From the NCBI GenBank assembly GCA_017533165.1, contig JAFXIM010000106.1, positions 1 to 7,022 of the forward strand: 7,022 nucleotides of DNA, written 5' to 3'. Position 1 is the first letter of the stretch. Every line of letters begins with the position of its first letter. Positions 1-5,324 of this stretch are shown here, one piece after another. Source of the DNA: Eggerthellaceae bacterium (lineage in GTDB: Bacteria; Actinomycetota; Coriobacteriia; Coriobacteriales; Eggerthellaceae). The position numbers were made by a program, and so were the translations under genes. Below the pieces are notes generated by a model. That model did no database searches. It saw only the letters and a program-made list of their open reading frames with translations, and was not told where the DNA came from.

Positions 1-1
1 C

Positions 2-448
2 GTTGCCTTTGGCGAGGCGCTCGCACCCGAGTTCAAGGACTACGCTCGCAAGGTGGTCGAAAATGCGGCTGCTATGGGCCAAGGCCTTGTCGACGGCGGT
101 CTGCGCCTGGTGTCGGGTGGAACCGACAATCATTTGTGTTTGGTGGATTTGACCGCGGCCGATGTGACGGGCAAGGAGGCCGAGCGCATCCTCGAGTCCG
201 TAGGCCTTACCGCCAACAAGAACTCCATTCCCAATGAGAAACGATCGCCCTTCGTCACGAGTGGCATCCGTCTCGGATCTGCTGCGGGTACCACGCGCGG
301 TATCACGACCGAGGAGTTCTATGAGGTTGGCCGACTTATCGCTACGACTCTGTTCAATACGCAAAACGACGCTGTGAAGGCCGATGTGCGTTCCAAGGTC
401 GATGCTATCCTAGAGGCGCACCCGCTCTACCGGGGCTTGGATTATTAG
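2..448 (+). CDS. glyA: Serine hydroxymethyltransferase, C-terminal part (5' end outside window)
   Basis: This is a PLP-dependent cytosolic enzyme that interconverts serine and glycine while charging tetrahydrofolate to 5,10-methylene-THF. The reading frame is open from base 2 to a TAG stop and gives 148 residues, roughly the last third of a family that is usually a little over 400 residues. Visible hallmarks are the start VAFGEAL, the SGGTDNH block at fragment residues 38-44, NKNSIP at 72-77, and [13 protein letters not shown] at 81-93. Arg90 in SGIR corresponds to the substrate-carboxylate arginine of the family. The catalytic PLP lysine lies upstream of the window and cannot be checked. A GTG at 53 is an internal valine, not a start. 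The dCMP deaminase gene follows after 10 nt and its ribosome binding site overlaps this stop, so the two are probably co-transcribed. The methylene-THF made here is the one-carbon donor for thymidylate synthase. Confidence 0.97.
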   Translation, partial: VAFGEALAPEFKDYARKVVENAAAMGQGLVDGGLRLVSGGTDNHLCLVDLTAADVTGKEAERILESVGLTANKNSIPNEKRSPFVTSGIRLGSAAGTTRGITTEEFYEVGRLIATTLFNTQNDAVKADVRSKVDAILEAHPLYRGLDY

Positions 449-458
449 AGGAGATACG

Positions 459-911
459 ATGCAGGATAACAGACCCAGCTGGGACGAATACTTCATGAAG
501 CTTGCCAACGAGGTGGCTACGCGCACCACCTGCTTGCGCCGCGGCGTTGGCGCGGTCATCGTGAAGGACCGCCGCATATTGGCCACGGGATACAACGGTG
601 TGCCCACGGGTCTTTCCCACTGCGCAGAAACCGGCTGCTTGCGTCAGGAGCTCGGTGTTCCTAGCGGACAGCGCCATGAGATCTGCCGTGGCCTTCATGC
701 TGAGCAGAACGCCATCATCCAGGCCGCCCGTTACGGCATCAACATTGACGGAGCCACTATTTACGTAAACACGCAGCCCTGCGTGGTATGCGCCAAGATG
801 ATTATCAACTCAGGTATCAAGGAAGTCGTCTACCAGAACCCGTATCCGGACGAGCTGGCTATGTCTATGCTCGAGGAAGCCGGCATGCAGATGCGGGAAT
901 TTCGCGGTTAA
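459..911 (+). CDS. comEB: dCMP deaminase (cytidine/deoxycytidylate deaminase family)
   Basis: This predicted zinc enzyme deaminates dCMP to dUMP, the substrate of thymidylate synthase. The 150-residue length fits the family. Catalytic zinc motifs are intact: HAEQNAI at residues 80-86 (His80 ligand, Glu82 proton shuttle) and PCVVC at 107-111 (Cys108 and Cys111 ligands). GVGAVIVKD at 29-37 and [12 protein letters not shown] at 44-55 are typical of deoxycytidylate deaminases rather than free-nucleoside cytidine deaminases. The segment between them contains further Cys/His residues (Cys55, Cys60, His73, Cys76) that may form a second metal site; this is inference. The ATG at 459 is preceded by AGAGGAG, with 5 nt of spacing, overlapping the glyA stop. 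The name comEB comes from the Bacillus competence locus; the sequence shows only the deaminase, and no competence role is implied. Confidence 0.94.
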   Translation: MQDNRPSWDEYFMKLANEVATRTTCLRRGVGAVIVKDRRILATGYNGVPTGLSHCAETGCLRQELGVPSGQRHEICRGLHAEQNAIIQAARYGINIDGATIYVNTQPCVVCAKMIINSGIKEVVYQNPYPDELAMSMLEEAGMQMREFRG

Positions 912-960
912 AAAGCATGTGCACCGCCCGTGAGCCTTTCGCGCCGTCTGCCATGTTTTT
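910..960 (+). terminator. Possible weak terminator-like stem after comEB
   Basis: An A5 run overlapping the comEB stop, followed by CATG and GCA (910-923), can pair with TGC, CATG and T5 at 949-960. This gives about 12 base pairs with two single-base bulges and a loop of about 25 nt. The T run is inside the stem instead of following a GC-rich stem, so this is a poor match to a classical intrinsic terminator and read-through into the atp operon is likely. It may also be a chance pairing. Confidence 0.3.
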
Positions 961-969
961 GAAAGAATC

Positions 970-1000
970 TTGTAGGGGATGTGAAGATATCCGTTATCAT
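970..1000 (+). promoter_or_regulatory. Candidate sigma-70-type promoter of the atp operon
   Basis: TATCAT at 995-1000 matches five of six bases of the -10 consensus. TTGTAG at 970-975 is a partial -35 match, but the 19-nt spacer is longer than ideal. TTGAAA at 959-964 is a better -35 hexamer but is too far away. The site lies in the only non-coding gap before the atp genes, about 50 nt upstream of the first start codon, which is a sensible place for the operon promoter. Transcription would start near 1006-1010, inside the inverted repeat described next. No transcript data are available. Confidence 0.4.
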
Positions 1001-1020
1001 ACCTGAGGTTCTATAGGTAT
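999..1020. repeat. Inverted repeat at the predicted transcription start
   Basis: ATACCT (999-1004) and AGGTAT (1015-1020) are a perfect 6-bp inverted repeat separated by 10 nt. It overlaps the end of the candidate -10 box and covers the predicted start of transcription, a position where an operator could sit. It could equally be a short 5' RNA hairpin or chance. Confidence 0.4.
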
Positions 1021-1036
1021 TTTGCGCATTTTGCGC
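1019..1036. repeat. Perfect tandem 9-bp repeat, also a GCGCA/TGCGC hairpin
   Basis: ATTTTGCGC occurs twice back to back (1019-1027 and 1028-1036). The same bases form a hairpin, GCGCA (1024-1028), loop TTT, TGCGC (1032-1036). It lies 17 nt before the first atp-operon start codon, so it would be in the 5' untranslated leader. A closely similar element is present at 2154-2170 ahead of atpE. Confidence 0.6.
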
Positions 1037-1053
1037 TCAGATGAGAGCAGGGT

Positions 1054-1338
1054 ATGGCGGTAGCAGTTGCATTAGGGGCACTTGCCGGGGTCTTGGGTTT
1101 TGTTCCTTTGGCCTTCGGCCTGCGTATGACGAAGCGTACTACGGCGACCAGCAATTTCGGCCCGATGGCCATCTTGATGCTGTGTCTCCTGGTTTCTTTC
1201 GCAATCCTATTTGTATCGGCTATTGCGTGCGTGCAGCTTGCACGAGACGTGGTGCTGTACTTTGTTCTGGCTGAAGCTATCGCCCTGTGCGTGGTGACCA
1301 TAGGGTTTGGCGTAAGCAGGATCTTTAAGAAAAAGTAA
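1054..1338 (+). CDS. Small membrane protein in the atpI position of the ATP synthase operon
   Basis: This is a 94-residue, very hydrophobic protein with three probable membrane helices (about residues 2-23, 36-60 and 66-88), a basic loop between the first two (RMTKRT, 24-29) and a C-terminal FKKK. Its place directly before atpB, 15 nt upstream, is where AtpI/UncI-type proteins sit; those are associated with c-ring assembly. I do not recognise a diagnostic AtpI sequence motif, so the assignment rests on position, size and topology. The ATG at 1054 is the only reasonable start, because an in-frame TGA lies at 1042-1044. Its ribosome binding site is weak (GAGAG at 1043-1047, or AGG at 1049-1051). 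An odd feature is residues 72-78 (LAEAIAL), with a membrane-buried Glu74, which resemble the ion-binding helix of subunit c (LAEALAL). Expression is probably lower than that of the following genes. Confidence 0.72.
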   Translation: MAVAVALGALAGVLGFVPLAFGLRMTKRTTATSNFGPMAILMLCLLVSFAILFVSAIACVQLARDVVLYFVLAEAIALCVVTIGFGVSRIFKKK

Positions 1339-1353
1339 GGAAAGGTTGGATAC

Positions 1354-2139
1354 GTGGACGCTCTTACTATTCTCTCGAGTGAAGTGCCTCACCTCCAGGC
1401 GTCGTTTGACTCCGCAATCGTCATCGGCTCCGCCGAGGTCGGCATGACGCAGTACATCCTCTGGATGATCATCTGCTGGCTCATCACTCTCGCTGTCGTT
1501 ATGACAGCAGCAAAGAAGCTCACCATTGTTCCAAGCGGCAAGTTCGCGAGCATCGTTGAGTACGGCTACAACTTCGTGGCCAAGGACATGGGCGAAGGCG
1601 TTATCGGCCATGGTTACAAGAAGCACGTTCCCTTCCTGGCAACGCTGTTCTTCTTCATCCTGATCTCCAACTTCGTTGGTTTGATCCCCGGCTGCAAGAC
1701 CCCGACGGGTACCATCTCCGTTACTTGGGCTCTTGCCACCATCTCTTTCTTCTACTTCAACTATTACGGCATCAAGGCTCATGGCGGACTGAACTACATC
1801 AAGTCCCTGGCACCGTCTGGCCTGCCGAAGCCGATGGTTCCGATCATCTGGTTCTTCGAGCTCATCTCTCTTATCCTTCGCTGGCTTACCCTGGCAGTCC
1901 GACTCTATGGCAACATGTTCGCGGGCCACATGGTTCTCGGCATCTTCGCACTTGCCTCGAGCGTGTTCCTGACCGCGGGCATCCAGTCTATGGATCTTCT
2001 CACGGGCGGCCTCACCATTCCGTGGTTCCTGATGGTCGTCGCCATGTACGCGCTTGAGACGCTGGTTGCCTTCCTTCAGGCATACGTCTTCACCATTCTG
2101 AGCGCTGTGTACATCAACCTCGCTACCTCTTCCCACTAG
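1354..2139 (+). CDS. atpB: ATP synthase Fo subunit a
   Basis: Subunit a is the membrane stator that provides the two proton half-channels against the c ring. The product is 261 residues, a normal length. The conserved signature LTLAVRLYGNMFAGH spans residues 178-192, and Arg183 is the essential stator arginine (equivalent to E. coli Arg210). NFVGLIPG is at 106-113, and ALETLVAFLQAYVFTILSAVYI lies at 233-254, containing the channel residues Glu235 and Gln242. Hydrophobic helices are visible at about 33-52, 93-112, 120-138, 163-182, 190-208 and 224-254, with a short extracytoplasmic N-terminus and no signal peptide. Translation starts at a GTG at 1354; AAAGG at 1341-1345 gives 8 nt of spacing, and no better in-frame start is near. 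The preceding gene ends 15 nt upstream. It is followed by the largest intergenic gap in the operon (146 nt). Confidence 0.96.
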   Translation: MDALTILSSEVPHLQASFDSAIVIGSAEVGMTQYILWMIICWLITLAVVMTAAKKLTIVPSGKFASIVEYGYNFVAKDMGEGVIGHGYKKHVPFLATLFFFILISNFVGLIPGCKTPTGTISVTWALATISFFYFNYYGIKAHGGLNYIKSLAPSGLPKPMVPIIWFFELISLILRWLTLAVRLYGNMFAGHMVLGIFALASSVFLTAGIQSMDLLTGGLTIPWFLMVVAMYALETLVAFLQAYVFTILSAVYINLATSSH

Positions 2140-2153
2140 GAAAGATCCCGCAG

Positions 2154-2268
2154 TTTGCGCATCGTGCGCACCCGGATGCACAGGCATCCTCACCCTTAGG
2201 GTTTAACTGACACCACGCGGTGTCGGAGACCATAGTTGTAATTGTTTTTGGGAAACAGGCTCAAAAAC
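2154..2268 (+). promoter_or_regulatory. Array of five inverted repeats in the atpB-atpE leader
   Basis: The 146-nt gap between atpB and atpE carries five consecutive potential RNA hairpins. They are GCGCA/TGCGC (2157-2169, loop TCG); GGATGC/GCATCC (2174-2189, loop ACAG); ACCC/GGGT (2192-2201); GACACC/GGTGTC (2209-2224, loop ACGC); and GTTTTTG/CAAAAAC (2244-2268, 11-nt loop). None is followed by a T run, so they are not intrinsic terminators. Their dense packing just before the strong atpE ribosome binding site suggests mRNA processing, 3'-end protection or a translation-enhancing leader that raises c-subunit synthesis. The pairings are seen in the sequence; the function is inference. Confidence 0.6.
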
Positions 2269-2271
2269 GGT

Positions 2272-2279
2272 AAAGGAGG
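2272..2279 (+). promoter_or_regulatory. Strong ribosome binding site of atpE
   Basis: AAAGGAGG lies 6 nt before the atpE ATG. It is a near-perfect anti-16S match at optimal spacing, in keeping with the high copy number of subunit c in the complex. Confidence 0.85.
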
Positions 2280-2285
2280 AAACTC

Positions 2286-2504
2286 ATGGAAACTACTCTT
2301 ATCATTGCCGCACTGAAGGTCGTCGGCTATGGCCTCGGCGCAATCGGCCCTGGCATCGGCATCGGCATCGCCTGCTATGGCTGCTGCGTCGCTTCCGCTC
2401 GTCAGCCGGAGCTCGCTGGCCGTATGTTCACCAACTTCATCATTGGTGCAGCACTCGCTGAGGCACTCGCCCTCATCGGCTTCGTTCTCGCCTTCATTAT
2501 GTAA
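2286..2504 (+). CDS. atpE: ATP synthase Fo subunit c (proteolipid, c-ring)
   Basis: The 72-residue hairpin protein forms the rotating c ring. Helix 1 (about 4-36) holds the glycine packing motif GPGIGIG (21-27), encoded by three tandem GGCATC hexamers. The polar loop contains the signature RQP (39-41). Helix 2 (about 48-72) carries the ion-binding carboxylate Glu59 in GAALAEALAL. The residue after it is Ala60, not Ser, then Leu61, and helix 1 has Ile26 where sodium-type subunits such as that of Ilyobacter have Gln. The site therefore reads as proton-binding. Helix 1 contains three cysteines (Cys30, Cys33, Cys34), which is unusual for this small protein. There is no N-terminal extension. It has its own structured leader and a strong ribosome binding site, and atpF follows after 62 nt. 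Confidence 0.97.
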   Translation: METTLIIAALKVVGYGLGAIGPGIGIGIACYGCCVASARQPELAGRMFTNFIIGAALAEALALIGFVLAFIM

Positions 2505-2535
2505 ATTCTCTGGTCTGATTTCGGTTTAACTTTTA

Positions 2536-2559
2536 AGCCAAAAAAAGGCTAGAAGGAGG
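2536..2559 (+). promoter_or_regulatory. atpF leader: small A7-loop stem and perfect Shine-Dalgarno
   Basis: AGCC (2536-2539) and GGCT (2547-2550) flank a run of seven A, forming a 4-bp stem with an all-A loop. AGAAGGAGGT follows immediately (2551-2560), placing GGAGG 7 nt before the GTG start of atpF. The strong site decides the GTG at 2567 as the start despite the lack of ATG. The stem is too short to be a terminator and there is no T run after it. Confidence 0.6.
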
Positions 2560-2566
2560 TACGTAC

Positions 2567-3178
2567 GTGAAAGCAAGAGCAAACAAAGTAGCTAAGCTGA
2601 GCGCTTGCGCGCTCGCTGCGGTTGCTGCTTTCCCTGCGCTTGCGTTTGCTAGCGAAGGCCATGAGGAGGCTGCAGGTATCTCTGCAATCCTCCCCGACAT
2701 GATGGAATTCATTCCCATGTTGATCGCCTTCATCATCCTCTGGATCATTCTCGGCAAGTTTGGCTGGCCTGCCTTCAACGGCATGCTGGAGAAGCGCGAG
2801 AACACCATCAGGGAAGCCCTGAAGAAGTCCGAGGAAGCTCAGATCGAGAGCGAACGCATTCTCGCAGAGTACAAGACGCAGCTCGCAGACGCGAAGGCCC
2901 AGTCTTCCCAGATCGTTGCCGAGGCTCGCGCAACGGCAGAGGCTGTCAAGGCTGACATCACCGCTAAGGCCCAGGCTGAGGCGGCTGACATGATTGCTAA
3001 GGCGAAGGTTGCTATCGAGGCCGAGAAGAAGCAGGCTGTTGCCGAGCTTCAGGCTTCCGTCGCCGACGTTTCGGTTGATGTTGCAGCACGTCTCATCGGC
3101 GAGGACCTCACCGATGACGAGCATCGCAAGATCATCGAGCGTTATGTGAGCGAGGCAGGTAGCTTCAATGCCAACTAA
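2567..3178 (+). CDS. atpF: ATP synthase Fo subunit b, with signal-peptide-like N-terminus
   Basis: Subunit b is the peripheral stalk linking subunit a to delta/alpha. At 203 residues it is longer than the usual 155-175. Residues 1-28 look like a Sec signal peptide: basic start (K2, R4, K7, K10), hydrophobic core 11-25, and an AFA site at 26-28 before Ser29. After an acidic linker (30-46) comes the true membrane anchor at about 47-66, followed by GKFGWPAF (63-70), and then a long alanine- and charge-rich coiled coil (about 74-165). The C-terminal ARLIGEDLTDDEHRKIIERY (174-193) is the delta-binding end. If cleaved, the mature N-terminus would lie outside the membrane, matching the known N-out topology of b. 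The GTG start is fixed by a near-perfect ribosome binding site. The last 11 nt overlap atpH, which suggests coupled translation of these two partner subunits. Confidence 0.95.
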   Translation: MKARANKVAKLSACALAAVAAFPALAFASEGHEEAAGISAILPDMMEFIPMLIAFIILWIILGKFGWPAFNGMLEKRENTIREALKKSEEAQIESERILAEYKTQLADAKAQSSQIVAEARATAEAVKADITAKAQAEAADMIAKAKVAIEAEKKQAVAELQASVADVSVDVAARLIGEDLTDDEHRKIIERYVSEAGSFNAN

Positions 3179-3746
3179 TCGTCTTGTCGTCAAAGAAGAA
3201 ATTGCTACGTATGCAAACGTCATGTTTGACGCTGCTAACGAAGCTGGCGGGCAGGATGCCGTGCTCGAGGTGCGTAACCAGATGGAGGAGATCCTCTCCA
3301 TCATGCACTCCGACATGGAACTCTCTGGCGCTCTTAACAACTCTGGCTACACCCCGGAGCAGCGCAACGGTCTCGTGAAGGCCGTCTTCGCCGACTGCAA
3401 CCCGGCTTTCGTCGAGGTCTTTGCCGTCATGGCAGAGCGCGGCGATGCAGGGCTTCTGGGTCGTGTCAGCAAGGCGTTCGGAGAACTACTTGATTCCAAG
3501 TTGAATGTGTGTGTGGTAGACGTTACGACCGTCGTTGCACTCGACGACAACCTGCGCCACATCATTACGGAAAAGGCCGAAGCCGATCTGGGCAAGACCG
3601 TCGTGCTGCGCGAGCGCATCGACAAGTCCATTTTGGGCGGCATCATCATGAGCACCGGTGGTAAGTACATTGACGCAAGCGTCGTCTCCCAGCTTAACCA
3701 TGCTCGCAACGTGCTCAAAGACACATCAGATGGAGGTGAATGCTAG
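3168..3746 (+). CDS. atpH: ATP synthase F1 subunit delta (OSCP-type)
   Basis: Delta joins the peripheral stalk (b) to the top of the alpha/beta hexamer. The 192-residue length is in the family range. The N-terminal helical domain (about 10-115) starts with [15 protein letters not shown]. The C-terminal family signature is seen as [22 protein letters not shown] at about 150-171, followed by a helix with QLNHARNVL (175-183). There is no membrane segment. The ATG at 3168 lies inside the end of atpF (11-nt overlap), with AGG at 3157-3159 as the ribosome binding site, so translation is probably coupled to atpF. It is a separate gene, unlike the fused b-delta protein of mycobacteria. The stop codon TAG (3744-3746) overlaps the likely GTG start of atpA by one base. 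Confidence 0.94.
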   Translation: MPTNRLVVKEEIATYANVMFDAANEAGGQDAVLEVRNQMEEILSIMHSDMELSGALNNSGYTPEQRNGLVKAVFADCNPAFVEVFAVMAERGDAGLLGRVSKAFGELLDSKLNVCVVDVTTVVALDDNLRHIITEKAEADLGKTVVLRERIDKSILGGIIMSTGGKYIDASVVSQLNHARNVLKDTSDGGEC

Positions 3747-3748
3747 TG
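3732..3748 (+). promoter_or_regulatory. atpA ribosome binding site that decides between two starts
   Basis: GGAGG at 3732-3736 is followed by an ATG at 3740 (3-nt spacing) and an in-frame GTG at 3746 (9-nt spacing). Three nucleotides is too close for efficient initiation. The GTG also overlaps the atpH stop as TAGTG, a common coupling arrangement. The codon between them, CTA, is otherwise absent from the atpA frame. These points favour GTG 3746, but the ATG, which would add two residues (Met-Leu), is not excluded. Confidence 0.65.
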
Positions 3749-5311
3749 ACTGAAATCACCGCTAAGTCTATTGACGATGCTCTGCGTAAGCAGCTTGATG
3801 CACTGAACCTCAGTGTCGAGTCTCGCGAGGTCGGTACGGTTATCCAGGTCGGCGACGGTATTGCTCGCGTCGATGGCCTGCGTGACGCTATGGCTGGTGA
3901 GCTCCTCGAGTTCGTCGGAGAGGGTGGCAAGACCGTTTACGGTCTGGCACAGAACCTTGAAGAGGACGAGGTTGGCGCCGTTCTTCTCGGTGACGTCACC
4001 GCAATCAAGGAAAACGACCAGGTTCGCACCACCGGTCGTGTCGTGGAGGTTCCGGCAGGCAAGGGTCTGCTCGGCCGCGTTGTTAACCCGCTCGGTATGC
4101 CCATCGACGGCAAGGGCCCCATCAAGGCCGAGGGCTATCGCCCCGTCGAGTTCAAGGCTCCTGGCGTTATTTCCCGTCAGCCGGTTCATGAGCCGGTTCA
4201 GACCGGTATTCTGGCTATCGACTCGATGATTCCGATTGGCCGCGGCCAGCGCGAGCTCATCATTGGCGACCGCCAGACTGGTAAGACTGCTATCGCAGTT
4301 GACGCCATCATCAACCAGAAGGAAACCGACGTTCTCTGCATCTACGTTGCCATCGGTCAGAAGGCATCCACCGTTGCTGGTATCGTCGAGACCCTCGAGC
4401 GCTACGGTGTCATGGAGAAGACCATCGTCGTTGCCGCTAACGCTTCCGACTCCGCTCCGCTGCAGTACATCGCTCCGATGGCCGGTGCAGCAATGGGCGA
4501 GTACTTCATCTACAACGGTGAAGATGGCCAGCCGGCTTCCGCTGAGAACCCGGGTCGTGCCGTCCTCATCATTTACGATGACCTTTCCAAGCAGGCTGTT
4601 GCCTATCGTCAGATGTCTCTGACCCTGCGCCGTCCTCCGGGACGCGAGGCTTATCCGGGCGACGTCTTCTACCTGCACTCTCGCCTGCTCGAGCGCGCAG
4701 TTAAGATGTCCGAGGAGAACGGCTCTGGCTCCATGACCGCACTGCCGATCATCGAGACCCAGGCTGGCGACGTCTCTGCTTACATTCCGACCAACGTTAT
4801 TTCCATTACCGACGGTCAGATCTTCCTGCAGACCGACCTCTTCTTCCAGGGCCAGCGCCCGGCAGTTGACGTTGGTATCTCGGTTTCCCGAGTTGGCGGC
4901 TCCGCTCAGATCAAGGCTATGAAGCAGGTTGCAGGTTCTCTGCGTCTTGACCTCGCTTCCTACCGTGAGCTCCAGGCCTTCACCCAGTTCGGTTCCGACC
5001 TCGACAAGGCTACGCAGGATCAGCTCAACCGCGGCGCTCGCATGACCGAGCTTCTGAAGCAGGGTCGCTACATGCCGATGCCGGTTGAGGAGCAGGTTGC
5101 CGCTATCTATGCTGGTAACGAGGGCTTCCTGGACGACCTGCCGGTTGAGGACGTTGTTCGCTTCCGTACCGAGCTGCTCGACTACCTCCGCGCTTCCAAG
5201 CCCGAGGTTCTCGCTGCAATCGTGAACGAGAAGAAGCTGACCGACGAGATCAAGGCTGACCTGAAAGCTGCCATCGGTGGCTTCAAGCAGTCCTTCGCAG
5301 TTTCGGCGTAA
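3746..5311 (+). CDS. atpA: ATP synthase F1 subunit alpha
   Basis: Alpha is the non-catalytic nucleotide-binding subunit of the F1 hexamer. It has 521 residues from the GTG start, or 523 from the ATG at 3740. Using GTG numbering, the N-terminal beta-barrel covers about 25-92 ([17 protein letters not shown] at 29-45). The Walker A GDRQTGKT is at 174-181 with Lys180 and Thr181. The conserved QKASTVAG is at 205-212. The Walker B strand [16 protein letters not shown] is at 273-288. The family signature [17 protein letters not shown] is at 372-388, where Arg382 is the arginine finger reaching the neighbouring beta active site. All key residues are present. Compared from memory with E. coli alpha, about 12 extra residues (around 257-270, rich in Gly/Ala/Glu/Pro/Asn) lie just before Walker B. 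Codon choice is very biased, as expected for a highly expressed gene. atpG follows after 13 nt. Confidence 0.97.
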   Translation: MTEITAKSIDDALRKQLDALNLSVESREVGTVIQVGDGIARVDGLRDAMAGELLEFVGEGGKTVYGLAQNLEEDEVGAVLLGDVTAIKENDQVRTTGRVVEVPAGKGLLGRVVNPLGMPIDGKGPIKAEGYRPVEFKAPGVISRQPVHEPVQTGILAIDSMIPIGRGQRELIIGDRQTGKTAIAVDAIINQKETDVLCIYVAIGQKASTVAGIVETLERYGVMEKTIVVAANASDSAPLQYIAPMAGAAMGEYFIYNGEDGQPASAENPGRAVLIIYDDLSKQAVAYRQMSLTLRRPPGREAYPGDVFYLHSRLLERAVKMSEENGSGSMTALPIIETQAGDVSAYIPTNVISITDGQIFLQTDLFFQGQRPAVDVGISVSRVGGSAQIKAMKQVAGSLRLDLASYRELQAFTQFGSDLDKATQDQLNRGARMTELLKQGRYMPMPVEEQVAAIYAGNEGFLDDLPVEDVVRFRTELLDYLRASKPEVLAAIVNEKKLTDEIKADLKAAIGGFKQSFAVSA

Positions 5312-5324
5312 AGGTAGGTAGACC

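Noticed and set aside
788..1006. 72-residue + strand open frame overlapping the end of comEB and the intergenic gap
   Set aside because: Most of it lies in another frame of comEB, it has no good ribosome binding site, and it resembles no family.
1041..1274. Alternative + frame starting at ATG 1041
   Set aside because: It overlaps the small membrane protein gene in another frame, and the 1054 frame has the coherent transmembrane pattern and ends just before atpB.
1207..2193. 328-residue open frame on the - strand opposite atpB
   Set aside because: It is codon-aligned with atpB and the preceding small gene, and its translation is low-complexity and charged, typical of the complement of membrane-protein codons.
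2209..2224. Hairpin GACACC/GGTGTC as an intrinsic terminator after atpB
   Set aside because: No T run follows, and stopping transcription before atpE would remove most of the operon.
2286..2504. Possible sodium-driven c ring
   Set aside because: The sodium ligands are missing: Ile26 in place of Gln in helix 1, and Ala-Leu in place of Ser-Thr after Glu59.
2597..2608. Lipobox-like LSAC at residues 11-14 of subunit b, suggesting a lipoprotein
   Set aside because: No hydrophobic stretch precedes the cysteine, because Lys10 is immediately upstream of this motif, so a lipoprotein signal is implausible; a signal peptidase I site at 26-28 fits better.
2549..3340. 263-residue open frame on the - strand opposite atpF
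   Set aside because: It is codon-aligned with atpF and is a codon-bias shadow.
2567..3746. Fused b-delta protein as in mycobacteria
   Set aside because: The two genes are in different frames, each with its own start and stop, overlapping by 11 nt.
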